A DNA stretch of 7,673 bases from Rhodospirillales bacterium (GCA_018971905.1 JAGWZS010000086.1:1-7673); one strand, 5' to 3'; shown: positions 1-5,860, counted from the first letter of the stretch. Made by a program: numbers and translations. Notes: generated from the sequence alone by a model not told the origin.

Positions 1-615
1 GTCATCGAAATCGCCGCGATCGAGCTGGAAAACGACCTGCCCACCGGCAAGCAGTTTTATGCCCTGCTGGACCCTGAGCGGGACATCCCGATGGAGAGCA
101 CGCGGGTGCACGCCATCACCAACGCGCATGTGGAGGGCAAGCCGAAATTTGCCGAGGTTGCTGAGGAGATGCTGAAATTTTTCGGTGACTCCCCGCTCGT
201 CGCTCACAACGCGCCGTTTGATTTTGGCTTTATCTCGGCCGAGCTGGACCGCATCGGCAAACCGCCGCTGGACAAATCCCGGATGATCGACACGCTGGTG
301 CTGGCCAAACAGCGCTTCCCCGGTATGCCCAACAGTCTGGACGCGCTGTGCCGCCGTTTCGAAATCGATCTTTCCGCCCGCACCACCCATAACGCGCTGC
401 TGGACTGCAAGCTGCTGGCGGAGGTGTATGTGGAGCTCACCGGCGGGCGCCAGCGCGGGCTAACGCTGGATACGGAAGCCTCACTCTCCTTCGCGCATTA
501 TGCCGCCCCCGCGCACCGCACCCCGCGCCGGATCGAACTCACAGACACCCAGCGCGAAGCCCACGCCAGTTTCATCAAGCAGATCAAGGATCCGGTCTGG
601 TTTAGAGTGCGATGA
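1..615 (+). CDS. dnaQ: DNA polymerase III subunit epsilon (3'-5' proofreading exonuclease), 5'-truncated by window edge
   Basis: The frame is open from base 1, so the start and the first exonuclease motif (Exo I, DxE) lie upstream of the window; 204 residues are visible. The protein is the proofreading subunit of the replicative polymerase and removes mispaired 3' nucleotides while bound to the alpha subunit. Visible DEDDh signatures are Exo II (AHNAPFDFGF, with Asn at 208-210 and Asp at 220-222) and Exo III (HNALLDCKLLAEVY, with catalytic His at 388-390 and Asp at 403-405). The segment before Exo II (PTGKQFYALLDPERDIP, then RVHAIT) is typical of bacterial DnaQ. A poorly conserved tail leads to a KDPVW ending. 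The last four residues (FRVR) and the TGA stop are encoded inside the repeat element that starts at 601, so the natural C-terminus has probably been altered slightly. Family assignment is secure; only the 5' end is missing. Confidence 0.95.
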   Translation, partial: VIEIAAIELENDLPTGKQFYALLDPERDIPMESTRVHAITNAHVEGKPKFAEVAEEMLKFFGDSPLVAHNAPFDFGFISAELDRIGKPPLDKSRMIDTLVLAKQRFPGMPNSLDALCRRFEIDLSARTTHNALLDCKLLAEVYVELTGGRQRGLTLDTEASLSFAHYAAPAHRTPRRIELTDTQREAHASFIKQIKDPVWFRVR

Positions 616-668
616 CGTTAGATTGACCCGCCTTGCGGGTAAATCTAACGTCTGAATCGCCCTCTAAC
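601..668 (+). repeat. Palindromic unit 1 of the 601-742 element
   Basis: This is a near-perfect palindrome centred on the CTT loop at 632-634. Each arm reads TTAGAG, NGC, GAT, then GACGTTAGATT, one variable base, and ACCCGC. The right arm carries an extra TCA between GAT and GAC (as TGA on the plus strand at 653-655). Apart from that insertion only two or three positions differ between the arms. The inner stem at 614-652 has 18 positions with a single mismatch. There is no T-run on either strand, so it is not a canonical intrinsic terminator. Confidence 0.75.
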
Positions 669-674
669 TTATGA

Positions 675-742
675 TCTAGAGGCGGATTCAGACATAAGGT
701 GCAATCGCGCAGCGATTCCATCTTATGTCATCCGGCTCTAAA
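675..742 (-). repeat. Palindromic unit 2 of the 601-742 element, inverted relative to unit 1
   Basis: This imperfect palindrome is centred on the GCA loop at 709-711. Its arms read TAGAG, SCG, GAT, optional TCA, then GACATAAGRTGSAATCGC. The TCA insertion is on the left (inner) arm at 688-690, so the unit is in the opposite orientation to unit 1, whose TCA is on its right arm. The stem box is GACATAAG rather than GACGTTAG, and both arms have changed together so that pairing is kept. The loop-proximal stem (AATCGC with GCGATT) is unrelated to that of unit 1 but is also self-complementary. Confidence 0.7.
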
Positions 743-1310
743 GAATAGCCCCACCCTTGGGCAATCCGGCCAGCGCCTTGCGCTTTGCGCCATACCAAAG
801 GCTCCAGAGCAGCAGCAGGCCAAATATGCCGTAGCCGATAAATGGCGACAGCAGCAGATAACGGCTGATCGGCCAGACCCAGGCAAGGCTGCACAGCACG
901 GCGGTTTGCATCACCAGCCCGCCCCCCCACACCGCCGTCATCAGCCGGAAGGTGCGGCGCACGTCTGGATTCTGCCACATCGCCTCGAAGCGCGCCGCCC
1001 CTTGTTCGGTATTCCGGGCGGACGCGGCGCGCGCCAGATAGAAAATCAGCGGTTTTTCCATCAGCAAAGACGCAAGAAAAACCACCCCGATCGCGCCCGT
1101 TACCAGCGCATCGCGGATTTGAATGAGTCTGGCAGAGCCGCCCAGCGCGGTGGCGACGAGTGTCAGCACGATGCTCGCCACCACCACAACCGAAACCGCA
1201 TCCAGCCGCCTGGTTTTGGCCAGTTCATAGCTGCTCCACAGCAGCGGCGGCACGGCAGAGGCAATCAACGCATCTGTGTCGCCATACCGGCCGTCGAGCG
1301 CTTCAAACAT
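738..1310 (-). CDS. Multi-pass membrane protein resembling the VC0807 family
   Basis: The 190-residue product is hydrophobic, with likely membrane segments near residues 39-57 (VSVVVVASIVLTLVATAL), 68-86, 120-140 and 146-170. Family-like features are an RRLD motif ahead of the second helix, a MEKPLIFYLAR segment, a RFEAMWQNPDVRR loop and a C-terminal helix ending WSLWYG. The resemblance to VC0807-type inner-membrane proteins of unknown function is from memory of the family pattern, so the name is tentative. The ATG at 1310 is the only standard start in the frame. However, the frame is open upstream to a TGA at 1434-1436, and the codons just before the ATG (ALPEIGANFLAPYL) look like homologous N-terminal sequence. 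A CTG at 1370 that overlaps the thiG TGA by two bases would give about 210 residues. There is no Shine-Dalgarno at 1310, and a hairpin (1317-1338) abuts it. The TAG stop lies in the right terminal repeat of the 601-742 element. The gene is downstream of thiS-thiG and probably co-transcribed. Confidence 0.72.
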   Translation of the reverse strand: MFEALDGRYGDTDALIASAVPPLLWSSYELAKTRRLDAVSVVVVASIVLTLVATALGGSARLIQIRDALVTGAIGVVFLASLLMEKPLIFYLARAASARNTEQGAARFEAMWQNPDVRRTFRLMTAVWGGGLVMQTAVLCSLAWVWPISRYLLLSPFIGYGIFGLLLLWSLWYGAKRKALAGLPKGGAIL

Positions 1311-1316
1311 AAGATA

Positions 1317-1338
1317 CGGCGCCAGGAAATTGGCGCCG
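1317..1338 (-). other. Stable hairpin between thiG and the next ATG
   Basis: A perfect 8-bp inverted repeat, CGGCGCCA with TGGCGCCG, encloses a 6-nt loop. On the minus-strand transcript it ends six bases before the ATG at 1310 and occupies the place where a ribosome binding site would sit. It also falls within the codons of the probable N-terminal extension of the membrane protein, so it may simply reflect coding sequence (Gly-Ala and Ala-Pro codons). Confidence 0.5.
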
Positions 1339-1366
1339 ATCTCAGGGGCAAGCCGTAAGGCTGGCC

Positions 1367-2158
1367 TCAGCGGATCAACCCGCTCATGGGCGATGAGGCA
1401 ATGGCGTAGGTCTTGCGCGGCATCCGCCCGGCTTCAAAGGCCAGCCGCCCGGCCAGCACGCCATGCTTCATCGCCACCGCCATCTTCACGGGGTCTTCCG
1501 CCACGGCGATGGCGGAATTCACCAGCACCGCGTCGCAGCCCAGCTCCATGGCGTAGGCGGCGTCCCAGGCGGTGCCCACCCCGGCATCCACCAGCACCGG
1601 CACTTTCGCCTGCTCGATGATGGTCTGGATCATGATCGGGTTCTGCACGCCTAGCCCGGAGCCGATGGGCGCGCCCAGCGGCATGATGGCCACGCAGCCC
1701 ATATCCTCCAGCCGTTTCGCGGCCACCGGGTCATCCGCGCAATACACCATCACCTCGAACCCGTCTTTTATCAGCGCCTCGGCGGCCAGCAGGGTTCCGG
1801 CCATGTCCGGGTACAGGGTTGGCGGCGGGCCCAGCACTTCCAGCTTTACCAGATTCCAGCCCCCGGCCTCGCGGGCCAGGCGCAGGGTGCGCACGGCCTC
1901 ATCGGCGGTGAAGCACCCGGCGGTGTTGGGTAAATAAGTGTAACGCTGCGGGCTCACGAAATCCTGCAGCATCGGAGCGTTACGGTCGGAGAGATTCACC
2001 CGGCGCACCGCCACGGTCACCATTTCTGCGCCTGATGCCTCGATGGCGGCGGCGGTGGTCTCCAGATCCTTGTACTTGCCGGTGCCAACCACCAGCCGGG
2101 AGGAGAAATGCCGCCCGGCCACGGTCCAGCCGCCAGCTTGATGCGCGATGCCGTCCAT
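1367..2158 (-). CDS. thiG: Thiazole synthase ThiG
   Basis: The enzyme forms the thiazole phosphate moiety of thiamine from 1-deoxy-D-xylulose 5-phosphate, dehydroglycine and sulfur from ThiS thiocarboxylate, in the cytoplasm. The 263-residue TIM barrel has the expected landmarks: [12 protein letters not shown] near residue 18, TVAVRRVNL near 48, [13 protein letters not shown] near 76, and NLVKLEVLG with the Schiff-base lysine at about Lys105. These are followed by the phosphate-binding segments [16 protein letters not shown] and VLVDAGVGT, then VLVNSAIA. The start was chosen at ATG 2158 because the homologous protein begins there ([18 protein letters not shown]); the frame stays open to 2251, but that stretch overlaps thiS. 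A GGAGG at 2174-2170, inside the thiS 3' end, lies 11 bases before it. Four bases separate it from the thiS stop, so the pair is translationally linked. Length is normal and no key residue is missing. Confidence 0.96.
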   Translation of the reverse strand: MDGIAHQAGGWTVAGRHFSSRLVVGTGKYKDLETTAAAIEASGAEMVTVAVRRVNLSDRNAPMLQDFVSPQRYTYLPNTAGCFTADEAVRTLRLAREAGGWNLVKLEVLGPPPTLYPDMAGTLLAAEALIKDGFEVMVYCADDPVAAKRLEDMGCVAIMPLGAPIGSGLGVQNPIMIQTIIEQAKVPVLVDAGVGTAWDAAYAMELGCDAVLVNSAIAVAEDPVKMAVAMKHGVLAGRLAFEAGRMPRKTYAIASSPMSGLIR

Positions 2159-2162
2159 GATC

Positions 2163-2384
2163 CTAGCCGCCTCCAACAAAATGTACGATTTCCAGCGCAT
2201 CTCCAGCCGTAAGCCCGGTGGCGGCGTATTGAGAGCGGGGCACGATTTCAAGATTCCGCTCCACCGCCAGCTTGCGCGTGTCCAGCTCCATCAGCGCCAC
2301 CAGCCCAGCCACCGTTGTTCCGGCTGGCACGCGCATCGATTCGCCGTTCACGGTCAGCTCGATCTGTTCGATTATCTGGCTCAT
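2163..2384 (-). CDS. thiS: Sulfur carrier protein ThiS
   Basis: This 73-residue ubiquitin-like protein is adenylated and thiocarboxylated at its C-terminal glycine and donates sulfur to ThiG for thiazole formation. The evidence is the short length, an N-terminal beta-strand pattern ([21 protein letters not shown]), the [26 protein letters not shown] core, and the diagnostic glycine tail (EIVHFVGGG). It lies directly upstream of thiG. The start at ATG 2384 has only a GGGG very close to it and a GGGAG farther away, so initiation looks weak. The leader contains a strong hairpin (2406-2431). I see no thiF, thiO or thiE in the window; sulfur loading must come from genes elsewhere. Confidence 0.95.
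   Translation of the reverse strand: MSQIIEQIELTVNGESMRVPAGTTVAGLVALMELDTRKLAVERNLEIVPRSQYAATGLTAGDALEIVHFVGGG
2170..2174 (-). promoter_or_regulatory. Ribosome binding site for thiG
   Basis: GGAGG on the minus strand lies within the last codons of thiS (the glycine codons), 11 bases ahead of ATG 2158. It supports 2158 as the thiG start over the longer open frame reaching 2251. Confidence 0.6.
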
Positions 2385-2405
2385 TGCCCCATTATCGGCT
2401 CCCAG

Positions 2406-2431
2406 CCTCTTGCCCGCAAGGCGGGCAGAGG
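2406..2431. other. GC-rich hairpin in the thiS/aroQ divergent intergenic region
   Basis: Arms CCTCTTGCCCGC and GCGGGCAGAGG pair with one bulged T around an AAG/CAAG loop. The hairpin starts 21 bases upstream of the thiS ATG, so it would sit in the 5' leader of thiSG if transcription starts in the AT-rich patch near 2480-2515. No T-run follows on either strand, so it is not a standard terminator. Its tip (CCCGCAAGGCGGG) is identical to the tip of palindromic unit 1 of the 601-742 element. The rest of the 2385-2616 gap holds the AT-rich promoter-like patch and no convincing coding sequence. Confidence 0.6.
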
Positions 2432-2480
2432 TGCGGTGGGAACATGGCCATATGCACGCTGGCGGGCGAGGGGCTGAGGC

Positions 2481-2508
2481 TTCATTAGTTTATTGATATG
2501 GTTATAAT
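2481..2508 (+). promoter_or_regulatory. Candidate sigma70-type promoter for aroQ-accB-accC
   Basis: A perfect TATAAT lies at 2503-2508 in the only strongly AT-rich stretch of this GC-rich intergenic region. Sixteen bases upstream is a weak -35 match, TTCATT at 2481-2486 (three of six to TTGACA). Transcription would start near 2515, leaving a leader of about 100 nt before the aroQ ATG at 2617. The same AT-rich patch could also serve divergent thiS transcription, but no clear minus-strand pair was found. Confidence 0.4.
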
Positions 2509-2616
2509 TTATTGTCATCCTTGCGTTTCAAAAAGCGGTGTGCCGGGGCTTGCGCCGCCAAAACCGCACGGGGAGATTTGGCGGCGCGCGGGCACTATGC
2601 TACCGCAACCGGCACC

Positions 2617-3072
2617 ATGGCAGCACCGCTCATCCTGGTCTTGAACGGACCAAACCTTAATCTCCTCGGCACGAGGGAGCCCGACGTTTACGGGCACGGC
2701 ACGCTGGACGACCTTGAGACCCTCTGCGCTGAAGTCGCGGAAGGGGCGGGGTTGTCCATCGATTTCCGGCAGAGCAACCATGAGGGTGAGCTGATCACCT
2801 GGGTTCAGGAGGCTGGCAATACCGCTGCTGGCCTTATCATCAACCCCGCTGGCTATTCTCACACCTCGGTGGCGCTGATGGACGCGCTGAAGGCGATTGA
2901 TATCCCCATCATCGAAGTGCATCTCTCCAACATCCACCAGCGGGAAGCCTTCCGGCAGCATTCCTATGTGTCCCATGCGGCCACGGGCGTGATTTGCGGG
3001 TTGGGCTTTGCGGGCTACAGGCTCGCTCTGCTGGCCCTGTCTGAAATTCTGGAAGAAGAAGACGAACAATGA
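2617..3072 (+). CDS. aroQ: Type II 3-dehydroquinate dehydratase
   Basis: The enzyme performs the third shikimate-pathway step, dehydrating 3-dehydroquinate to 3-dehydroshikimate, as a cytoplasmic flavodoxin-like dodecamer. The 151-residue product contains [18 protein letters not shown] with catalytic Tyr25, [11 protein letters not shown] (substrate and oligomer contacts), [17 protein letters not shown], and [17 protein letters not shown] with catalytic His102, ending with [14 protein letters not shown] 2617 was chosen because family members begin a few residues before LILVLNGPN. The frame also runs upstream to a TTG at 2512, but those 35 residues have no family-like character. No clear Shine-Dalgarno precedes 2617. 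The stop overlaps the accB start in an ATGA (3069-3072). The aroQ-accB-accC order is common in alphaproteobacteria. Confidence 0.96.
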   Translation: MAAPLILVLNGPNLNLLGTREPDVYGHGTLDDLETLCAEVAEGAGLSIDFRQSNHEGELITWVQEAGNTAAGLIINPAGYSHTSVALMDALKAIDIPIIEVHLSNIHQREAFRQHSYVSHAATGVICGLGFAGYRLALLALSEILEEEDEQ

Positions 3073-3530
3073 GCCTTTCCTTCGACCCGAAGGCGCTTGC
3101 GGAACTCGCGGCGCTGCTGAACAAATCCGGCCTCTCAGAGATCGAGCTGGAGGAAGGCGACCGCAAGGTTCGCCTCGCCCGCACGCTGGCACCGGTGAGC
3201 GTGCCGGTGGCCGCCGCCCCCGTGGCCGTCGCAGCCCCCGCGGCCGCCCCGGCCCCGGTTGCCGCCCCGGCCGCCCCGGCCGACCCGGCCAAGCACCCCG
3301 GCACGGTGAAATCCCCCATGGTGGGCGTTGCCTATCTCTCCGCTGAACCGGGTGCGCCGCCCTATGTGTCGGTTGGCCAGAAGGTTGAGGCGGGCGCCAC
3401 CCTGCTGCTGATCGAGGCGATGAAGACCTTCAACCAGATCAAGGCCCCGCGTGCGGGCACCGTTACGCAGCTTCTCGTGGCCAGCGGTTCGCCGGTGGAG
3501 TTCGACGAGCCGTTGCTGGTTATTGAGTGA
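3069..3530 (+). CDS. accB: Biotin carboxyl carrier protein of acetyl-CoA carboxylase
   Basis: This is the carrier subunit of acetyl-CoA carboxylase; its biotin moves between biotin carboxylase and the carboxyltransferase to make malonyl-CoA for fatty acid synthesis. The 153 residues divide into an N-terminal AccC-binding helix region (1-40, with [18 protein letters not shown]), an Ala/Pro/Val-rich flexible linker (about 41-74) and a C-terminal biotinyl domain (about 77-153). Lys119 in EAMKTFN is the biotinylation site; the residue after KT is Phe, where Met is more usual (EAMKTMN) in this family. The 'thumb' seen in many AccB proteins is present ([16 protein letters not shown]). The start overlaps the aroQ stop by 4 bp, implying translational coupling, and accC follows after 18 bp. 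Confidence 0.97.
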   Translation: MSLSFDPKALAELAALLNKSGLSEIELEEGDRKVRLARTLAPVSVPVAAAPVAVAAPAAAPAPVAAPAAPADPAKHPGTVKSPMVGVAYLSAEPGAPPYVSVGQKVEAGATLLLIEAMKTFNQIKAPRAGTVTQLLVASGSPVEFDEPLLVIE

Positions 3531-3548
3531 CCAGGGCCGGCGGCTGAC

Positions 3549-4889
3549 ATGTTCAAAAAGATACTGATCGCCAATCGCGGCGAAATCGCGCTCCGCGTGC
3601 TGCGCGCCTGCCGCGAGATGGGCATTGCCTCTGTCGCGGTGCATTCCACCGCCGATGCCGAGGCCATGCACGTGCGCCTCGCGGATGAAAGCGTGTGCAT
3701 CGGCCCCGCCCTGGCGCGCGATTCCTATCTCAACATGCCGGCCATTATTTCCGCCGCGCTCATCACCGGGGCCGAGGCGATTCATCCCGGCTACGGCTTC
3801 CTGTCCGAGAACGCGAAATTCGCCGAGATGGTGGAGGCGCATGGGCTGGTGTTCATCGGCCCCACCGCCGAGCACATCCGCATGATGGGCGACAAGATCA
3901 CCGCCAAAACCACCATGGCCTCGCTCGGCGTGCCGCTGGTGCCCGGCTCGCCGGGTGAGCTTGCCTCGCTGGAAGAGGCGCATGAGGTCGCGGAGCGGAT
4001 CAAATACCCCGTGCTGATCAAGGCGGCCGCGGGCGGCGGCGGGCGCGGCATGAAGGTGGCCAAGTCGAAGGAGGAGCTGGACTCCGCCTGGCGCGAGGCC
4101 CGTGCCGAGGCGCTGGCCGCCTTTGGCAACAACGCGGTCTATATGGAGAAATATCTCGACAAGCCGCGCCATATCGAGCTGCAAATTCTGGCCGATAACC
4201 ATGGCGAGGTGGTGCATATCGGCGAGCGCGACTGCTCGCTCCAGCGCCGCCACCAGAAAGTGCTGGAAGAGGCGGGCAGCCCCGCCATCTCCGCCGCGGC
4301 GCGCGACGCGCTGGGCAAAACCGCCACGGACGCGCTGAAGAAATTCGGCTACCGCAACGCCGGCACGCTGGAGTTTTTGTACCAGGATGGGCAGTTCGCC
4401 TTCATCGAGATGAACACCCGCCTGCAGGTGGAACACCCGGTCTCGGAGGCGATTTCGGGCATCGATCTGGTGCGCGAGCAAATCCGCATCGCCGCCGGGG
4501 AGACGCTGGGCTACACGCAAAAAGACATCAGCTTCGAGGGTCATGCCATCGAATGCCGAATCACCGCCGAAGACCCCGAAAATTTTACCCCCTCGCCAGG
4601 CAAGGTGGAAATGTTCCACCAGCCCGGCGGGCTGGGTGTGCGGGTGGATTCAGCCCTCTATGCCGGGTACCGCGTACCCCCGCATTACGACAGCCTGATC
4701 GCCAAGCTGATCACCTACGGCAAAACACGAGACGAAGCCATTGCCAGAATGCGCCGGGCGCTGATGGAATTCGTGATCATCGGGGTGAAAACAACCATCC
4801 CGCTGCATCAGAGGATTCTGGAAAACCCGGAGTTCCAGGCAGGTGAATACACCATCCATTGGCTGGAACGCTTCGTCGCCCAGGGGTAG
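3549..4889 (+). CDS. accC: Acetyl-CoA carboxylase, biotin carboxylase subunit
   Basis: This ATP-grasp enzyme carboxylates the biotin of AccB using bicarbonate and ATP. The 446-residue length and [14 protein letters not shown] start match the family. The visible catalytic set is one residue offset from E. coli: Lys116 (GDK), Lys158, the glycine-rich loop GGGGRGM at 162-168, His208, Glu275 and Glu287 as metal ligands, and Arg291 and Glu295 in [12 protein letters not shown]. The C-terminal domain contains [13 protein letters not shown], and the [19 protein letters not shown] segment contains the biotin-binding arginine. No strong Shine-Dalgarno is seen before ATG 3549, so initiation may depend on coupling to accB. 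It is the last gene of the aroQ operon, followed by a hairpin at 4900. Confidence 0.98.
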   Translation: MFKKILIANRGEIALRVLRACREMGIASVAVHSTADAEAMHVRLADESVCIGPALARDSYLNMPAIISAALITGAEAIHPGYGFLSENAKFAEMVEAHGLVFIGPTAEHIRMMGDKITAKTTMASLGVPLVPGSPGELASLEEAHEVAERIKYPVLIKAAAGGGGRGMKVAKSKEELDSAWREARAEALAAFGNNAVYMEKYLDKPRHIELQILADNHGEVVHIGERDCSLQRRHQKVLEEAGSPAISAAARDALGKTATDALKKFGYRNAGTLEFLYQDGQFAFIEMNTRLQVEHPVSEAISGIDLVREQIRIAAGETLGYTQKDISFEGHAIECRITAEDPENFTPSPGKVEMFHQPGGLGVRVDSALYAGYRVPPHYDSLIAKLITYGKTRDEAIARMRRALMEFVIIGVKTTIPLHQRILENPEFQAGEYTIHWLERFVAQG

Positions 4890-4899
4890 CGGGCTGCCA

Positions 4900-4924
4900 C
4901 TCTGGCGGCGCAAAGCCGCCAGAG
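4900..4924. terminator. Perfect hairpin between convergent accC and lipoprotein gene
   Basis: CTCTGGCGGC and GCCGCCAGAG form a perfect 10-bp stem around GCAAA. It lies 10 bases after the accC stop and 7 bases before the stop of the minus-strand gene, the expected place for a bidirectional terminator. The T-tract is weak (a TTT a few bases downstream on the plus strand), so it may instead act as a 3'-end stabiliser or with Rho. Confidence 0.6.
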
Positions 4925-4931
4925 GCTGGTT

Positions 4932-5816
4932 TCAAGGTGCGGCGTTGGGGTGGGCTGCGGCATAGGCCAGCTGGCCGGGAGTCATCTGAAACCCGGCCAA
5001 AATCTGGACATCCGCGCTATCCGGCGCCACCGGCAGCTCTATCTTCACGGGTTTTGAGCTCGCCGCCGCAACGCTCATGTTGCCGTCGAACGCCAGCGTA
5101 ACCTGGTAGTTTTTCTTCTCGATAATCTGATCGCCCTGGGTAATGGCCACGAACCAGGGCAGGGTGATCGGCTGGCCATTATTCGCCGGGCCGTTATCCG
5201 CCAGGAAGTTGGTGGTGAATTGCACCTCAAGCAGCCCGGTCTTGTGCTTTTGCCGGTAAACGCAGTCACCGGACACGCCCGTGATCTGCGCGGTGGACAC
5301 CTGCGAGGCCACATCGCTGCGGCCGGGCAGAAACAGGGTCACGGTCTGCGCCTGCTGCAGCACGGCCACGTGCGGGCAGTAGGTGGTGGGGTCCGCCGGC
5401 ATTGCGCTGGCCGGGCTGGGCACACTGCCCGGGCTGGCCATGCTAACCGTGTTGGTTGGGCCCGGCGTGTCAACCGTGTTGGCAGGCGCGATTGTGCTGG
5501 CCGTGCCGGCCTTATTCGCCGGGCTAACTGGGCCGGTGGTATTAACCACGGTAAAACTAATCCCGCCGCCCGAGCTGCCCGAACTGGGCGTAATAACTGT
5601 GTTGCCCGTACTGGCTGTATTATCCGCGCTGGCCGGGGCAGGCGCTGCAACCGTTTTGATTGTGCGCAGCGCGCTGTCTGCGCCGGCCTTGGTGATGCCG
5701 GTTGCGTGGGTCATACTCGTGGTGCCTTTGACGATATAGGCCCCGCCGCAGGCGGTGAGGGCCAACAAGGATGCCATGGCGGCAACGGGCGATAGGGCAG
5801 ACCGTAAATCTTTCAT
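4932..5816 (-). CDS. Predicted lipoprotein with Thr/Asn/Pro-rich linker and C-terminal conserved domain
   Basis: From ATG 5816 the product has 294 residues. It begins with a short basic region and hydrophobic core ending in the lipobox LTAC at residues 20-23, so Cys23 is the predicted lipidation site and the protein is probably anchored to an envelope membrane. The start is favoured over ATG 5852 because AGGGAG lies five bases upstream and the signal peptide then has normal length. Residues of about 50-145 form a low-complexity Ala/Thr/Pro/Ser/Asn linker with recurring NTV motifs (GNTVITP, ANTVDTP, TNTVSMA). The C-terminal part (about 146-294) is folded-looking, with two cysteines (about 147 and 185, a possible disulfide), LPWFVAITQGDQIIEKKNYQ and AGFQMTPGQLAYA. 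It resembles an uncharacterised lipoprotein type seen in alphaproteobacteria; no function can be assigned. It is convergent with accC and divergent from thrB. Confidence 0.82.
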   Translation of the reverse strand: MKDLRSALSPVAAMASLLALTACGGAYIVKGTTSMTHATGITKAGADSALRTIKTVAAPAPASADNTASTGNTVITPSSGSSGGGISFTVVNTTGPVSPANKAGTASTIAPANTVDTPGPTNTVSMASPGSVPSPASAMPADPTTYCPHVAVLQQAQTVTLFLPGRSDVASQVSTAQITGVSGDCVYRQKHKTGLLEVQFTTNFLADNGPANNGQPITLPWFVAITQGDQIIEKKNYQVTLAFDGNMSVAAASSKPVKIELPVAPDSADVQILAGFQMTPGQLAYAAAHPNAAP

Positions 5817-5821
5817 GCGCG

Positions 5822-5827
5822 CTCCCT
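5822..5827 (-). promoter_or_regulatory. Ribosome binding site for the lipoprotein gene
   Basis: AGGGAG on the minus strand lies five bases ahead of ATG 5816. It decides the start in favour of 5816 over the in-frame ATG at 5852, which has no comparable site and would place extra hydrophilic residues before the signal peptide. Confidence 0.6.
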
Positions 5828-5860
5828 TGCCAGATTTTTGCGCCCCGGTCATCTACGCAT

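Larger units (their letters stand above)
601..742. repeat. BIME/MITE-like structured element: two inverted imperfect palindromes with terminal inverted repeats
   Basis: The ends are inverted repeats. The left end reads TTTAGAG-TGC-GATGAC (601-616), and the right end read on the minus strand is TTTAGAG-CCG-GATGAC (742-727). Similarity continues inward for about 30 nt with roughly 22 matches. The 10-bp box GACRTWAGRT occurs four times: 614-623 (+), 652-643 (-), 691-700 (+) and 729-720 (-). Read as one fold, an outer stem (601-613 with 730-742) closes three successive stem-loops (614-652, 652-691, 691-729), like a cloverleaf. Read as units, it is two palindromes of about 68 bp joined by a 6-nt spacer. 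No transposase is present, so any mobility would be in trans (inference). The TA within TTTAGAG and CTCTAAA could be a TA target duplication, as in IS630/Tc1-type insertions, but this is unproven. The element lies exactly between two convergent genes and provides both stop codons. Confidence 0.8.

Noticed and set aside
601..742. A tRNA or tmRNA gene suggested by the cloverleaf fold
   Set aside because: Stems are too long, there is no T-loop consensus, no anticodon-arm geometry and no CCA end; the repeats fit paired palindromic elements better.
699..1358. A 219-codon plus-strand open frame opposite the membrane protein
   Set aside because: Its product is Gln/His/Arg/Pro-rich without family character, it begins inside the repeat element, and the opposite strand has coherent membrane-segment coding.
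2385..2500. TPP riboswitch upstream of thiS
   Set aside because: The conserved CTGAGA and CTGAT/ATGCC segments were not found on the minus strand by eye; only a simple hairpin is present.
2512..2616. An N-terminal extension of AroQ from a TTG start
   Set aside because: Type II dehydroquinases start close to the [10 protein letters not shown] motif and the added residues look non-coding; ATG 2617 gives the normal 151 residues.
3135..4619. A 494-codon open frame on the minus strand opposite accB and accC
   Set aside because: It is antisense to two strongly conserved genes. Its His/Gly/Arg/Ala-rich composition is what GC-rich codon bias produces on the reverse strand, and no domain pattern is recognisable.
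5220..5795. A 191-codon plus-strand open frame opposite the lipoprotein
   Set aside because: The Gly/Arg/Ala-rich low-complexity product mirrors the Thr/Pro/Ala linker on the other strand; the minus frame has a signal peptide, lipobox and ribosome binding site.
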